Shown here one piece after another: positions 24,223 to 32,006 of a stretch of DNA of 43,363 nucleotides. The position numbers were made by a program, and so were the translations under genes. How positions within the stretch are numbered: position 1 is the first letter of the stretch; each line of letters opens with the position of its first letter. This DNA is from Pseudomonadota bacterium. GTDB lineage: Bacteria > Pseudomonadota > Gammaproteobacteria > Burkholderiales > Burkholderiaceae_E. The DNA lies in assembly GCA_029779435.1 (NCBI GenBank), contig JAKPAM010000056.1, positions 1 through 43,363 on the forward strand. The letters are read 5' to 3'. Under the pieces are notes generated by a model. The model searched no databases. It saw only the letters and a program-made list of their open reading frames with translations, and was not told the DNA's origin.

Positions 24223-24256
24223 GTCATTGAAATGACTGCATATGTGCTAGCATAGT
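24223..24256 (+). promoter_or_regulatory. Promoter/operator of the second toxin-antitoxin operon
   Basis: A perfect inverted repeat gtcatt-ga-aatgac (24223-24236) contains a TTGAAA -35 box (24227-24232). With an 18-bp spacer it is followed by a CATAGT -10 box (24251-24256), which overlaps the palindrome tgctagca (24245-24252). Transcription would start almost at the GTG at 24261, so the toxin message may be leaderless. Two dyads over the -35 and -10 suit autoregulation by a ribbon-helix-helix antitoxin. Confidence 0.55.
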
Positions 24257-24260
24257 CTGC

Positions 24261-24680
24261 GTGAGCTCGATTGTTCTGGACACAAACGTGTTCGTCTCGG
24301 CCTTGCGCTCAGGCGGTGGCGCCTCGCGACAGGTACTGCGCCTCGTGCTGCAGGGCCGAGCTACGCCGTTGTTTGGCAACGCGCTCTGGCAGGAGTACGA
24401 AGACCTGCTCGGACGCGATGTGTGGACATCGGCGACCACGCCGCAGGAGCGTAGGCAAGTATTGGCCGCGCTGGCCCAGGCGGGCCGCTGGGTGACCGTG
24501 TATTACGGCTGGCGCCCCAACCTGCCCGACGAAGGCGACAACCACCTGATCGAATTGGCCGTGGCCGGCAACGCCCAGGCTATCGTGACGTACAACGTGC
24601 GCGATCTGGCGCGCGGTGAGCTGACCTGGCCGTACCTGCCAATCCTGACGCCCGCTCAATACCTGGAGCAGCAGCCATGA
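24261..24680 (+). CDS. PIN_3-family toxin of a type II toxin-antitoxin system
   Basis: A 139-residue PIN-domain protein of the COG1569 type (putative toxin component). The active-site acids are visible: D7 in IVLDTNVFVSAL, E45/E47 in LWQEYEDLL, D93 in PDEGDNHLIELA and D115 in TYNVRDL. It probably acts as a Mg-dependent ribonuclease in the cytoplasm. The GTG start at 24261 directly follows a promoter with two dyads. The downstream antitoxin gene overlaps by 4 nt (ATGA), so here the toxin is encoded first, opposite to the vapBC pair at 1.4-2.0 kb and to most VapBC operons. Confidence 0.85.
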   Translation: MSSIVLDTNVFVSALRSGGGASRQVLRLVLQGRATPLFGNALWQEYEDLLGRDVWTSATTPQERRQVLAALAQAGRWVTVYYGWRPNLPDEGDNHLIELAVAGNAQAIVTYNVRDLARGELTWPYLPILTPAQYLEQQP

Positions 24681-24904
24681 GCACCTTGACGATCCGACTG
24701 CCCGACGACACTGCACAGCGCCTGAAGTCGCTGGCGCGCTCCCGGGGCCTGAGCATCAACAAGTTGATGGAAGAACTCAGCGCCCAGGCCATCGCCGCCT
24801 TTGATGTGGAAACGCGCTTCCGCGCTCTGGCCGCCAGCGGTAATGCCACCCAGGCACTGGCCATCCTCGACCGACTCGACCAGCAGGACGCGGTGCGATC
24901 TTGA
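24677..24904 (+). CDS. Ribbon-helix-helix antitoxin
   Basis: A 75-residue protein whose ATG overlaps the toxin stop. The N-terminus LTIRLPDDTAQRLKSLA followed by RSRGLSINKLMEELS is a clear ribbon-helix-helix (Arc/MetJ, HicB-like) DNA-binding motif. The remaining C-terminal helix, from about residue 40, would bind the toxin. It probably represses the operon through the dyads at 24223-24252. The following 117 bp, up to the convergent substrate-binding protein gene, show no gene or clear terminator. Confidence 0.83.
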   Translation: MSTLTIRLPDDTAQRLKSLARSRGLSINKLMEELSAQAIAAFDVETRFRALAASGNATQALAILDRLDQQDAVRS

Positions 24905-25021
24905 ACTCGACGGGGTCAGTTGACCGCGACTTGCTCACCAGGGGGGCTGCCGCCATCCCTCTGCACCGCCCGTCCTTCCGTAAGAGGTAGTCGCCAGGCC
25001 CCATACCGGGCCGCCCGTGTC

Positions 25022-26272
25022 CTACTTCTTCTGAACCAGCAGCGGACACTTGCTTTGCGCGGCAGGCAGGAACGCTTCTTCGCCGCTGAACGTCTTCACG
25101 ACCTCCAGCAGGTCATCCGGATTCCTCATGCTGGCCGGCGCCTTGACGACGCCGTAGTACATGTTCCGCATCAGGCGCCCATCGGCCCGGATTTTCGCGC
25201 CGTGGGTGAAGAAATCCTCGACCGGAAGCTCCCGCATCTTGGCCAGCACCGCGCTGGTGTCGGTCGTACCGGCCGCCTTGACCGCCTTCAGGTAGTGGAA
25301 CACCTCGCTGTAGACGTCGGCCTGCTGGTCGGAGGGCAGCTTGCCGCCGGATGCCTTCTTGAAGCGCTCCTTCCAGGCCTCGGCTTGCGGCGACAGGCTC
25401 CAGTAGTAGCTCAACGCGACCGGCAGGCCTTGCGCCACGTCCATTCCCATCGCGGGCACGTCGATGGTACCCAGCGAGAATGGCACGAACTTCTGTCCCA
25501 TCTGGGCGAGGCCGAATTCCCGCGCCTGCTTGGCGATGTTCAGGGTGTCGGTACCGCCGCCGATGAAGCCGATGTTCTTGGCCTTGGAGGACTGCGCGCT
25601 CAGAATGAACGAGGAGAAATCCGCCGTACCGGCCGGGAAGCGCACGCTGCCGAGGACCTTGCTGCCGCCGGCCTCGATGACCTTGCGCGCCTCCTGCTCG
25701 GTGCTGTGTCCGGCGGTGTAGTCCACGGTGATGAAGTACCAGGACGTGGATTCGCCCTGGCTCACCCCCTTGGAAACGATGGTGGCCAGCGAATAGCCGT
25801 CGGTGCCCCAACTGAAGCCGTTCGGCGAGCACTGCTCATCGGTGAACAGCATGCTGTTGATCTCGGCCATCACGATCCTGTTCTTCGACTTGGCGATGTC
25901 CTGCACCACCAGGCCGACGCCGGAATGATAGAGATCGAAGATCGCCGTCACCCCCTCGTCATACCAGCGCCGCGCGATCGACGCGCCGATATCGGGCTTG
26001 AACTGGTGGTCGGCCGCCAGCACCTGCACGGGGCGCCCGAGCACGTTGCCGGCATCCTCCACCGCCATCTTGGCCGCGATCACGGAGCCGGCGCCGGTCG
26101 CGGCGGAATAGACACCCGATTGATCGTTCAGGACGCCGATCCTGATCTCGTTGCCGGGCGCCTGAGCCCCGGCCGAACCGATGCCGGCCAAGCCCAGCAG
26201 CAGCAGGGCTGCGCGATGCTTGATCGCGTGCCGGAGGGAAGCCAGGCGCGAAGCTGAAGAAGCGTGCCGCAT
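25022..26272 (-). CDS. Periplasmic substrate-binding protein, branched-chain amino acid ABC type (LivJ-like)
   Basis: A 416-residue periplasmic-binding protein of the Peripla_BP_6 family. A signal peptide ends with LLLLGLAGIGSAGA (cleavage after about residue 36). The mature protein starts with EIRIGVLNDQSGVYS, the usual first strand of LivJ-like proteins, and VEDAGNVLGRPVQVLAADHQ follows. A GGAGAC Shine-Dalgarno sequence lies before the ATG at 26272. No permease or ATPase gene is adjacent, so it is an orphan receptor here that must rely on transporter subunits elsewhere or serve another role. It lies 81 bp after the Nudix gene and may be transcribed with it. Ligand unknown: amino acids, amides, urea or aromatic acids are all known for the family. 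Confidence 0.88.
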   Translation of the reverse strand: MRHASSASRLASLRHAIKHRAALLLLGLAGIGSAGAQAPGNEIRIGVLNDQSGVYSAATGAGSVIAAKMAVEDAGNVLGRPVQVLAADHQFKPDIGASIARRWYDEGVTAIFDLYHSGVGLVVQDIAKSKNRIVMAEINSMLFTDEQCSPNGFSWGTDGYSLATIVSKGVSQGESTSWYFITVDYTAGHSTEQEARKVIEAGGSKVLGSVRFPAGTADFSSFILSAQSSKAKNIGFIGGGTDTLNIAKQAREFGLAQMGQKFVPFSLGTIDVPAMGMDVAQGLPVALSYYWSLSPQAEAWKERFKKASGGKLPSDQQADVYSEVFHYLKAVKAAGTTDTSAVLAKMRELPVEDFFTHGAKIRADGRLMRNMYYGVVKAPASMRNPDDLLEVVKTFSGEEAFLPAAQSKCPLLVQKK

Positions 26273-26353
26273 GTCGTTGTCTCCTGAAATGGGCGGCGGA
26301 ATCGGACAGGGCCGGGCGCACGCCGGCCCCGAGCGCTCGGCCGGTGCCGGCGT

Positions 26354-27157
26354 TCAGCCGTCGCCGAACAGCGTCTCGTAGCCTGCCTCGCCCGGCATCG
26401 CGACGCCGACGATGTGGCGCTCGGCGTTCAGGCGCAGCCGCGGGTGGATCGTCGGCAGCGCCTGCTGGCTGCGCGCGTGCGCGAAGATCGCCTGGACCGA
26501 CTGGCCCGCGAACGGCACCAGCGACCGCACGGTCGACACGGTGGCGAACTCCATCTGGAAGTCGCCTTGCGCGTGGGACGCGAGCGCGGCGTCGGGCCGG
26601 ATCCAGGCGAGCGTCGTCGTCTCGCCTTCGTCGACGGTCGGTGTCTGGCCGCCGGGCGCCCGGCACACGAAGAACGCGGTATCGAATCGCTTGGGTATCC
26701 CCAGCGGCGTGACCCAGCGGCTCCACGGATGCAGGCCGGAGGTCGCTAGCGGCAGGCTGCCGAGGCGGGCGACGTCGCCGATCGTCGTGCCGCCGTGCAG
26801 CGTCGCGCGCAGGCCGGTCGCGTCGAACGGCGTGTCGACACCGAGCCACAGGCCGCATTCCTCGAAGCACTCGCGCAGCGCCGCCACCGCGAAGGCTCGC
26901 GCACGGCCGTTGACGCCCAGCACGCTGCCGATCCGGCGTTCGATCTCGTCATCCGATTCGTCGGTGTCCGGTCCGGCGTCGCCGTCGTCGACGGCACCGC
27001 CTGGAAACACGTAGGCGCCGGGCATGAACGACGCGTTCGGCGAGCGCCGGACCATCAGTACTTCAGGTCCATCGCTCGCGTCCCGCAGGATCAACACCGT
27101 GGCCGCCGTTCGCGGCACGACGGCGACCGCCGCCTGCTCGTCCAGACTTCTCCTCAT
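26354..27157 (-). CDS. Nudix hydrolase
   Basis: A 267-residue Nudix protein. The fold begins with TAATVLILRD and VLMVRRSPNASFMPGAYVFPGG (residues 18-54); the catalytic helix is AALRECFEECGLWL with RECFEECG at 95-102. The spacing between the GG and the RExxEE helix is about 40 residues, longer than the standard Nudix box, as in the NUDT19/CoA-pyrophosphatase-like group. These enzymes hydrolyse nucleoside diphosphates linked to another group X; the substrate here is not predictable. The start is taken as the ATG at 27157, with AAGGAG 5 nt upstream; it overlaps the acetyltransferase stop by one base (TGATG), so the two genes are coupled. A GTG one codon earlier is possible. Confidence 0.85.
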   Translation of the reverse strand: MRRSLDEQAAVAVVPRTAATVLILRDASDGPEVLMVRRSPNASFMPGAYVFPGGAVDDGDAGPDTDESDDEIERRIGSVLGVNGRARAFAVAALRECFEECGLWLGVDTPFDATGLRATLHGGTTIGDVARLGSLPLATSGLHPWSRWVTPLGIPKRFDTAFFVCRAPGGQTPTVDEGETTTLAWIRPDAALASHAQGDFQMEFATVSTVRSLVPFAGQSVQAIFAHARSQQALPTIHPRLRLNAERHIVGVAMPGEAGYETLFGDG

Positions 27158-27696
27158 CACTGCTCCTTTGGTTTGTTCGGGTCGATCGCCCCTGGGGCGC
27201 GGGCGTCTAACCTCGCGATGCTCGCCGAATCGGCGGTCGCCCGCAATGGCCGCTTCAGCACGAAGCCGCGCTCGGCATCGCCGTCGAAGCCGAGCTTGTC
27301 GTACAGCCGGTGCGCGCCGTCACGCTGGGCGCCGGACAGCAGCATGACCTTGTAGCAGCCGGCCCGCCACGCCTCGTCGATCAGCCGGCGCATCAGGCGC
27401 TCGGCCAGACCTTGTCCTCGCGCGGCCGCGGCGGTGACGACGTGCTCGATGACGCCGAAAGGCACGGGACCCTTGGCGATGCTCGGGATGATCGCCAGCA
27501 TGGCCGTGGCTCGTGGCACGCCATCGTGTTCGACGACGGCGATGCGGATCGACGGGTCGGCGAGCATCGCCCGCCACGTGCCGTCGAGCTCGGGCGATCG
27601 CGGAACCGGGGGCTTTTCAGGGCGGATCTCGGCGTACAGCGCCAGCAGCGCGTCGAGATCGGCGATAACGGCGGGGCGGACGTCGGGCGGGGTCAT
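27157..27696 (-). CDS. GNAT-family N-acetyltransferase
   Basis: A 179-residue GNAT domain protein that transfers acetyl from acetyl-CoA to an amine. The fold starts with VRPAVIADLDALLALYAEI. The acetyl-CoA pyrophosphate-binding loop is ARGQGLAERLMRRL (residues 92-105), and KVMLLSGAQRDGAHRLYDKLGF (around 116-137) is the usual terminal strand-helix of the fold. The frame stays open far upstream in antisense to nothing real; the ATG at 27696 gives a normal GNAT N-terminus. It is followed directly by the Nudix gene. Substrate unknown. A 13-bp direct repeat (gatggtcgcaatg at 27698 and 27717) precedes the gene. Confidence 0.85.
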   Translation of the reverse strand: MTPPDVRPAVIADLDALLALYAEIRPEKPPVPRSPELDGTWRAMLADPSIRIAVVEHDGVPRATAMLAIIPSIAKGPVPFGVIEHVVTAAAARGQGLAERLMRRLIDEAWRAGCYKVMLLSGAQRDGAHRLYDKLGFDGDAERGFVLKRPLRATADSASIARLDARAPGAIDPNKPKEQ

Positions 27697-27827
27697 CGAT
27701 GGTCGCAATGGCGGAGGATGGTCGCAATGACGGAGAAGAAGGTGGAGCGAAAATCGACGGGCGCCGCCACAGCGGGAGCGGCGAGGGCGGCCACGCCGGC
27801 GACCGGGTACGCAAAGGGATGGGCCGA

Positions 27828-29396
27828 TCATGGCACGAATCGATCGAGCACCCGGCGCAGCGTTGCCACGCCTTCGTCGATCTGCCCGGTGGAAACGGCC
27901 GCATAGCCGAGGACGAAGCCCGCTTCGCGACGGGCTGCCGCGCGATGGCCGGCCGTGCCCGGTACGTCCGCGCGATGGGGTGCCGCACGGGGACGCCAAT
28001 AAGTCGGACCGATCGGATGCAGGCCGATGCCGGCCTCGGCGGCGGCGCGCGCGATCGCGGCCTCTTGCGATGCGCGCACGCCGGGAAGCCAGAGGACCGC
28101 GTGCAGGCCGCCGTCGGTGCCCTGGATCCGGCACCGATCGCCCAGTTCGCGCTGCAACGCGGCCAGCAGCGCCTCGCGCCGCCGCGCATTGCGCCGGCGC
28201 ATGCGGCGCACGTGCCGTTCGTACTGGCCGCCGGCGATGAACCGCGCGAGCGCCTGCTGTTCGAGCCGGCCCGTCCCGCGATCGGTCGCGTTCTTGAGCC
28301 GGGCCAGCACGGGCGCCAGATGCGGCGGCGCGACCAGATACCCGAGCCGAAGCTGCGGCGACAGTGTCTTCGAGAACGTGCCGATGTACAGCACGCGCTG
28401 CGCGCGGTCGAGCGAGAACAGCGCGTCGACGGGCCGCGAGTCGTAGCGGTATTCGCCGTCGTAGTCGTCCTCGATCAGGTAAGCGTGCTGCCGTTCGGCC
28501 CATTCGAGCAGCCGCAGGCGCCGGCCGATCGGCAGGATGCCGCCCAGCGGAAACTGGTGCGACGGGGTCAGCAACATCGCCCTGGCGCCGCGCAGCGCGC
28601 TCAGCCCCGCGGTGACGACGCCATGCTCGTCGACCGGCAGGGGGGCCAGTCGCGCGCCGAGGGTCTCGAAGGCGAGCGCGCCCATCCGGTAGCCCGGGTG
28701 TTCGAGAGCGATGGTGTCGCCCGGATCCAGCAGCAGCCGGCCGCACAGGTCCAGCGCCTGCTGCGATCCGTGCGTGATCACGATCTGGTCGACCGTGCAG
28801 GTGATGCCGCGTGCGCGTCGCAGGTACGCCTGCAATGCCGCGCGCAGTTCGATCGTGCCCGCCGGATCGCCATAGTCGAGCCGGGGCTGGCGCGCGAGCA
28901 GGGCCGATGTGACCAGGCTGCGCCACGCGGACTTCGGAAAATCCGCATCGGCGAGCGGACCATAGCGGAAGTCGATGGCCAGCGGCACGGCCTGCGCAGG
29001 GCCGAGCGGGTAGGCGAGCGGGTTCGTGCGCTCGAACGCCAGCAGCGAACCCGCCGCGCGGGACAGGCGGGGCGGCAGCGATCGAGCCCGCGTGCGGTCC
29101 CGGGCGGCCTGCGGGATCCGCCGCCGCGCGTCATCGACCACTGTCGCGCGGGCGCCGCGCGAGGTTTCGATGTAGCCTTCGGCCGCCAGTTGCTCGTAGA
29201 CATTCGTCAGCGTCGTGCGCGAGACGCCCAGTTCGGCCGCCAGCGCGCGGGTCGACGGCAATCGTGAGCCGGGAGGATAAGCGCCGTCGGCGATCTCGGC
29301 CTTCAGGCGGTCGACCAGCGCCGCCGTGCGCGAGCCCCGCCCGGGATCAAAAGGAGACTGGACCACTGAACATTCCCGGAAGTGGTTCTTCTGCAT
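27828..29396 (-). CDS. MocR-family transcriptional regulator (GntR HTH plus aminotransferase-like domain)
   Basis: A 522-residue MocR/PdxR-type regulator. Residues ~25-85 are a GntR winged helix (RLKAEIADGAYPPGSRLPST, then LGVSRTTLTNVYEQLAAEGY). The rest is a fold-type I aminotransferase domain, with SQQALD near 211, DDYDGEY near 310 and the PLP lysine K343 in GTFSKTLSPQLRLGY. Such proteins sense PLP or a PLP-amino acid adduct and usually control a divergent target. Here the divergent genes are the PaiB-like and Rid-family genes, 113 bp away, making them the likely targets. About 30 residues near the C-terminus (RPRAAPHRADVPGTAGHRAA) look poorly conserved. Confidence 0.9.
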   Translation of the reverse strand: MQKNHFRECSVVQSPFDPGRGSRTAALVDRLKAEIADGAYPPGSRLPSTRALAAELGVSRTTLTNVYEQLAAEGYIETSRGARATVVDDARRRIPQAARDRTRARSLPPRLSRAAGSLLAFERTNPLAYPLGPAQAVPLAIDFRYGPLADADFPKSAWRSLVTSALLARQPRLDYGDPAGTIELRAALQAYLRRARGITCTVDQIVITHGSQQALDLCGRLLLDPGDTIALEHPGYRMGALAFETLGARLAPLPVDEHGVVTAGLSALRGARAMLLTPSHQFPLGGILPIGRRLRLLEWAERQHAYLIEDDYDGEYRYDSRPVDALFSLDRAQRVLYIGTFSKTLSPQLRLGYLVAPPHLAPVLARLKNATDRGTGRLEQQALARFIAGGQYERHVRRMRRRNARRREALLAALQRELGDRCRIQGTDGGLHAVLWLPGVRASQEAAIARAAAEAGIGLHPIGPTYWRPRAAPHRADVPGTAGHRAAARREAGFVLGYAAVSTGQIDEGVATLRRVLDRFVP

Positions 29397-29450
29397 GAGC
29401 CAGTCGACGACGATACTCGTTCCCCGCGGCCGTTGCAGCGCCTTCCGTCG

Positions 29451-29486
29451 GTGCCCGTCGGCACGGGTTCGGTCTTGGCGTTGACA
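29451..29486 (+). promoter_or_regulatory. Candidate MocR operator and -35 box upstream of paiB-like gene
   Basis: In the 113-bp gap between the divergent mocR and paiB-like genes there is a 14-bp dyad, gtgcc-cgtc-ggcac (29451-29464), and a perfect TTGACA -35 box (29481-29486). No good -10 lies at the standard distance before the ATG at 29510, so an activator-dependent promoter is possible. This is a positional inference. Confidence 0.35.
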
Positions 29487-29509
29487 AGCCCTGGTGGAGC
29501 GCTACCCGC

Positions 29510-30190
29510 ATGTACATTCCCGATCATTTCGCCGAGCCGCGCCTCGACGCCCTGCATGCGCTGATGCGGGCGCATCCGCTCGGCACGCTGGTCACGCACG
29601 GGCCGAACGGCCTGGACGCCAATCACCTGCCGTTCCTGCTCGACGCCGAGCGTGACCCTGATGCCGCACCTTATGGCACGTTGGTCGCCCACGTGGCGCG
29701 CGCCAATCCGGTCTGGCACGAGGTGGGGGACGGCGCGGCGGTGATGGTGGTGTTCCAGTCGGACGCCGCCGGCTACATCTCACCGAACTGGTATCCGAGC
29801 AAGCACGAGACGCATCGGCAGGTGCCGACGTGGAACTACCAGGTCGTGCACGCGCATGGCGTGCTGCGGATCCGCGACGACGAGCGCTTCGTGCGCGGTG
29901 TCGTCGCGCGGCTGACGCGCGTGCACGAGGCCGGCGAACCCCGGCCGTGGAAGATCGGCGATTCGGCGCCGGCGTACATCGACGGAATGGTCAAGGCGAT
30001 CGTCGGCATCGAGATCGACATCGTTCGCCTGGTCGGCAAATCCAAGCTCAGCCAGAATCGGGAAGCGCGCGATCGCGAAGGGGCGGCCCAGGCGCTCGAG
30101 CGCGGCGGCCACATCGCGCTGGCCGCCGCGATGCGCGCGAACAAACCCCAATCATCCGCAACCAAGGAAGGAGGAGAACACGATGAGTGA
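29510..30190 (+). CDS. PaiB-family FMN-binding negative transcriptional regulator
   Basis: A 226-residue protein that starts with the PaiB family hallmark MYIPDHFAEP. It continues with the split-barrel flavin-binding fold: LGTLVTHGPNGLDANHLPFLL, then AHVARANPVWHEV and the segment GYISPNWYPSKHETHRQVPTWNYQVVHAHG that is highly conserved in the family. These proteins bind FMN; B. subtilis PaiB affects sporulation and protease genes, but the true biochemical role is poorly known. The following Rid-family gene overlaps by 8 bp, so the two are an operon, probably controlled by the divergent MocR regulator. The last ~20 residues are a polar tail. Confidence 0.88.
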   Translation: MYIPDHFAEPRLDALHALMRAHPLGTLVTHGPNGLDANHLPFLLDAERDPDAAPYGTLVAHVARANPVWHEVGDGAAVMVVFQSDAAGYISPNWYPSKHETHRQVPTWNYQVVHAHGVLRIRDDERFVRGVVARLTRVHEAGEPRPWKIGDSAPAYIDGMVKAIVGIEIDIVRLVGKSKLSQNREARDREGAAQALERGGHIALAAAMRANKPQSSATKEGGEHDE

Positions 30191-30596
30191 TATCGGATAC
30201 CGGACCGTGCTGCCTGACGGGTGGCCGCGTCCGCGCGGCTTTTCGCATGCGGTGGTCGCGCGCGGCGCCACGCTGGTTCGCGTCGCTGGACAGCTCGGTA
30301 CGCGGCCGGGCGAGTCGGGTGTCGATCCGGCCGCCGACTTCGGCACGCAGTGGGCGCAGGCGATGGCCAACCTCGTTGCCGTGCTGGCCGCGACCGGCGC
30401 CGCACCGCAGCACGTGGTGATGCTGCGCGCCTACGTGACCGACATCGGCGAGTTCAACAAGAACGGGCGCGCCGTCGGCGAGGCGTGGGGGCAGACGCTG
30501 GGCAAGCACTTCCCGGCGATGACGCTGGTGCAGGTGTCGGGCCTGATCGACCCGAACGCCAAGGTCGAGATCGAGGGCGAGGCGCTGCTGCCTTAG
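30183..30596 (+). CDS. Rid-family (YjgF/YER057c/UK114) protein lacking the RidA arginine
   Basis: A 137-residue Rid-family protein with the conserved segments FSHAVVARGATLVRVAGQLG, NLVAVLAATGAAPQHVVMLRAYVTD and VEIEGEAL. In archetypal RidA an Arg in the VARLPKD segment (Arg105 in E. coli) binds the imine substrate carboxylate; here the same place reads VSGLIDPN, with Gly for Arg. It is therefore unlikely to be a standard enamine/imine deaminase and fits the less-understood Rid subgroups. A very strong Shine-Dalgarno stretch (AAGGAAGGAGGAG at 30165-30177) lies inside the end of the PaiB-like gene, so translation of this gene is probably high. A 24-bp repeat array begins at its stop codon. Confidence 0.87.
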   Translation: MSDIGYRTVLPDGWPRPRGFSHAVVARGATLVRVAGQLGTRPGESGVDPAADFGTQWAQAMANLVAVLAATGAAPQHVVMLRAYVTDIGEFNKNGRAVGEAWGQTLGKHFPAMTLVQVSGLIDPNAKVEIEGEALLP

Positions 30597-30714
30597 TAGG
30601 GGCGGCGCGGCGGTGCCGCTTAGGGGAAGCGCGGCAGTGCCGCTTAGGGGCAGCGCGGCAGTGCCGCTTAGGGGCAGCGCGGCGGCGCTGCTCAGGGGGG
30701 CGCAACAGCGCTGC
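30596..30714. repeat. 24-bp tandem repeat array with internal palindromes
   Basis: Five head-to-tail copies (30596-30619, 30620-30643, 30644-30667, 30668-30691, 30692-30714) of a 24-bp unit, best seen as ttaggggcagcgcggcag plus tgccgc, with a decayed sixth copy to about 30736. Each central unit contains the palindrome gcggca-g-tgccgc. The array fills the gap between the Rid gene and the convergent thiolase gene. The gap 30597-30830 holds no convincing gene; short frames across it are only the repeat translated. Confidence 0.9.
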
Positions 30715-30830
30715 TTGGGGCAAGTGCGCGACGCCGTTCAGGGCCGGCGCCCGACGTCGGCCGAGGCCCGGACGGCGATGCGATGCGCGCGCCCGGTGGG
30801 CGGCCGACGCGGGCCGCCCGATGCGGATGA

Positions 30831-32006
30831 TCAGAGCCGTTCGACGATCGTCACGTTGGCCATGCCGCCGCCTTCGCACATCGACTGCAGGCCATAGCGC
30901 TTGCCGCGGTTCTTCAACGCGTACAGCAGCGTGGTCATCAGCTTGGTGCCCGAGGCGCCGAGCGGATGGCCCAGCGCGATCGCGCCGCCATTGACGTTCA
31001 GCCGATCGGGATCGGCGCCGGTGAACTTGAGCCAGGCCTTGGGCACCGACGCGAACGCCTCGTTGATCTCGAACAGGTCGATGTCGTCGATCTTCATGCC
31101 GGCCTTCTTCAGCGCGGCCTCGGTCGCCTGCAGCGGTGTCTCGAGCATGACGACCGGGTCGGTTGCCTTCAGCGACATGTGATGGATGCGCGCCATCGGC
31201 GTCAGGCCCAGTTCCTTGAGCGCCCGCTCGCTGACGACCAGCACGCCCGATGCGCCGTCGCAGATCTGGCTGGACGTGGCCGCGGTCAGCACGCCGCCTT
31301 CCTGCAGCAGCTTGACGCCGGCGATCTGCTCATAAGTGGCGTCGAAGCGGATGCCCTCGTCGACGGTATGCCGCTCGGGCGTGCCGTCGGCGTTGGTGAT
31401 CGCGATCGGCACGATCTCGTCGTTGAACGCGCCGGCCTTGGTCGCGGCCGCCGCGCGCTGGTGGCTCAGCAATGCAAAGCGGTCCAGTTCCTCGCGGTTC
31501 AACTCATATTTCTTGGCGACCATCTCGGCGCCGGCGAACTGGTTGAACTGCACGCCCGGGTAGCGCGCCTCCATGCCCGGGCTCTTGTACTGGCCGAAAC
31601 CGTTCTTGGCCGGCAGCGCCGCCGCCAGGCCCATCGGCACGCGGGTCATGCTTTCGACGCCGGCCGCGACGATCACGTCCATCGTGCCGGACATCACCGC
31701 CTGCGCGGCGAAGGTCAGTGCCTGCTGCGACGAGCCGCACTGGCGGTCCACCGACGTCGCGGGCACGCTCTCGGGCAGCGTCTTGGACGACAGCACCGCG
31801 TTGCGGGCGATGTTGACCGACTGCTCGCCGGCCTGGCCGACGCAGCCCATGATGACGTCTTCGATCCGGGCCGGGTCGATACCGGCGCGGGCCACCAGGC
31901 CGTCGAGCAGCGCGCCGGCGAGGTCGGCGGGATGCCAGCCGGCGAGCCGGCCGTTCTTGCGGCCGCCGGCGGTGCGGGCGGCGGCAACGATGTAGGCTTG
32001 CGCCAT
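30831..32006 (-). CDS. Thiolase (acetyl-CoA C-acyltransferase family)
   Basis: A 391-residue thiolase, the normal length for the family. Catalytic residues are visible: nucleophile C90 in SVDRQCGSSQQAL, H347 in GGAIALGHPLGASGTK, and C377 in SMCEGGGMANVTIVERL. It either condenses two acyl-CoA units or cleaves 3-ketoacyl-CoA with CoA. The SMCEGGGM ending is typical of the degradative FadA/FadA5-like group. The ATG at 32006 has AAGGAGA 7 nt upstream, which decides it over the longer open frame. It stands alone on this strand, but the nearby CoA-transferase and acyl-CoA dehydrogenase suggest fatty or aromatic acid breakdown in the same region. Confidence 0.92.
   Translation of the reverse strand: MAQAYIVAAARTAGGRKNGRLAGWHPADLAGALLDGLVARAGIDPARIEDVIMGCVGQAGEQSVNIARNAVLSSKTLPESVPATSVDRQCGSSQQALTFAAQAVMSGTMDVIVAAGVESMTRVPMGLAAALPAKNGFGQYKSPGMEARYPGVQFNQFAGAEMVAKKYELNREELDRFALLSHQRAAAATKAGAFNDEIVPIAITNADGTPERHTVDEGIRFDATYEQIAGVKLLQEGGVLTAATSSQICDGASGVLVVSERALKELGLTPMARIHHMSLKATDPVVMLETPLQATEAALKKAGMKIDDIDLFEINEAFASVPKAWLKFTGADPDRLNVNGGAIALGHPLGASGTKLMTTLLYALKNRGKRYGLQSMCEGGGMANVTIVERL

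Noticed and set aside
24920..26257. 445-codon plus-strand frame over the substrate-binding protein
   Set aside because: Antisense shadow; the minus-strand gene has a signal peptide, ribosome-binding site and family match.
30596..30736. CRISPR array
   Set aside because: The copies are contiguous 24-bp tandem units without unique spacers, and no cas gene is present.
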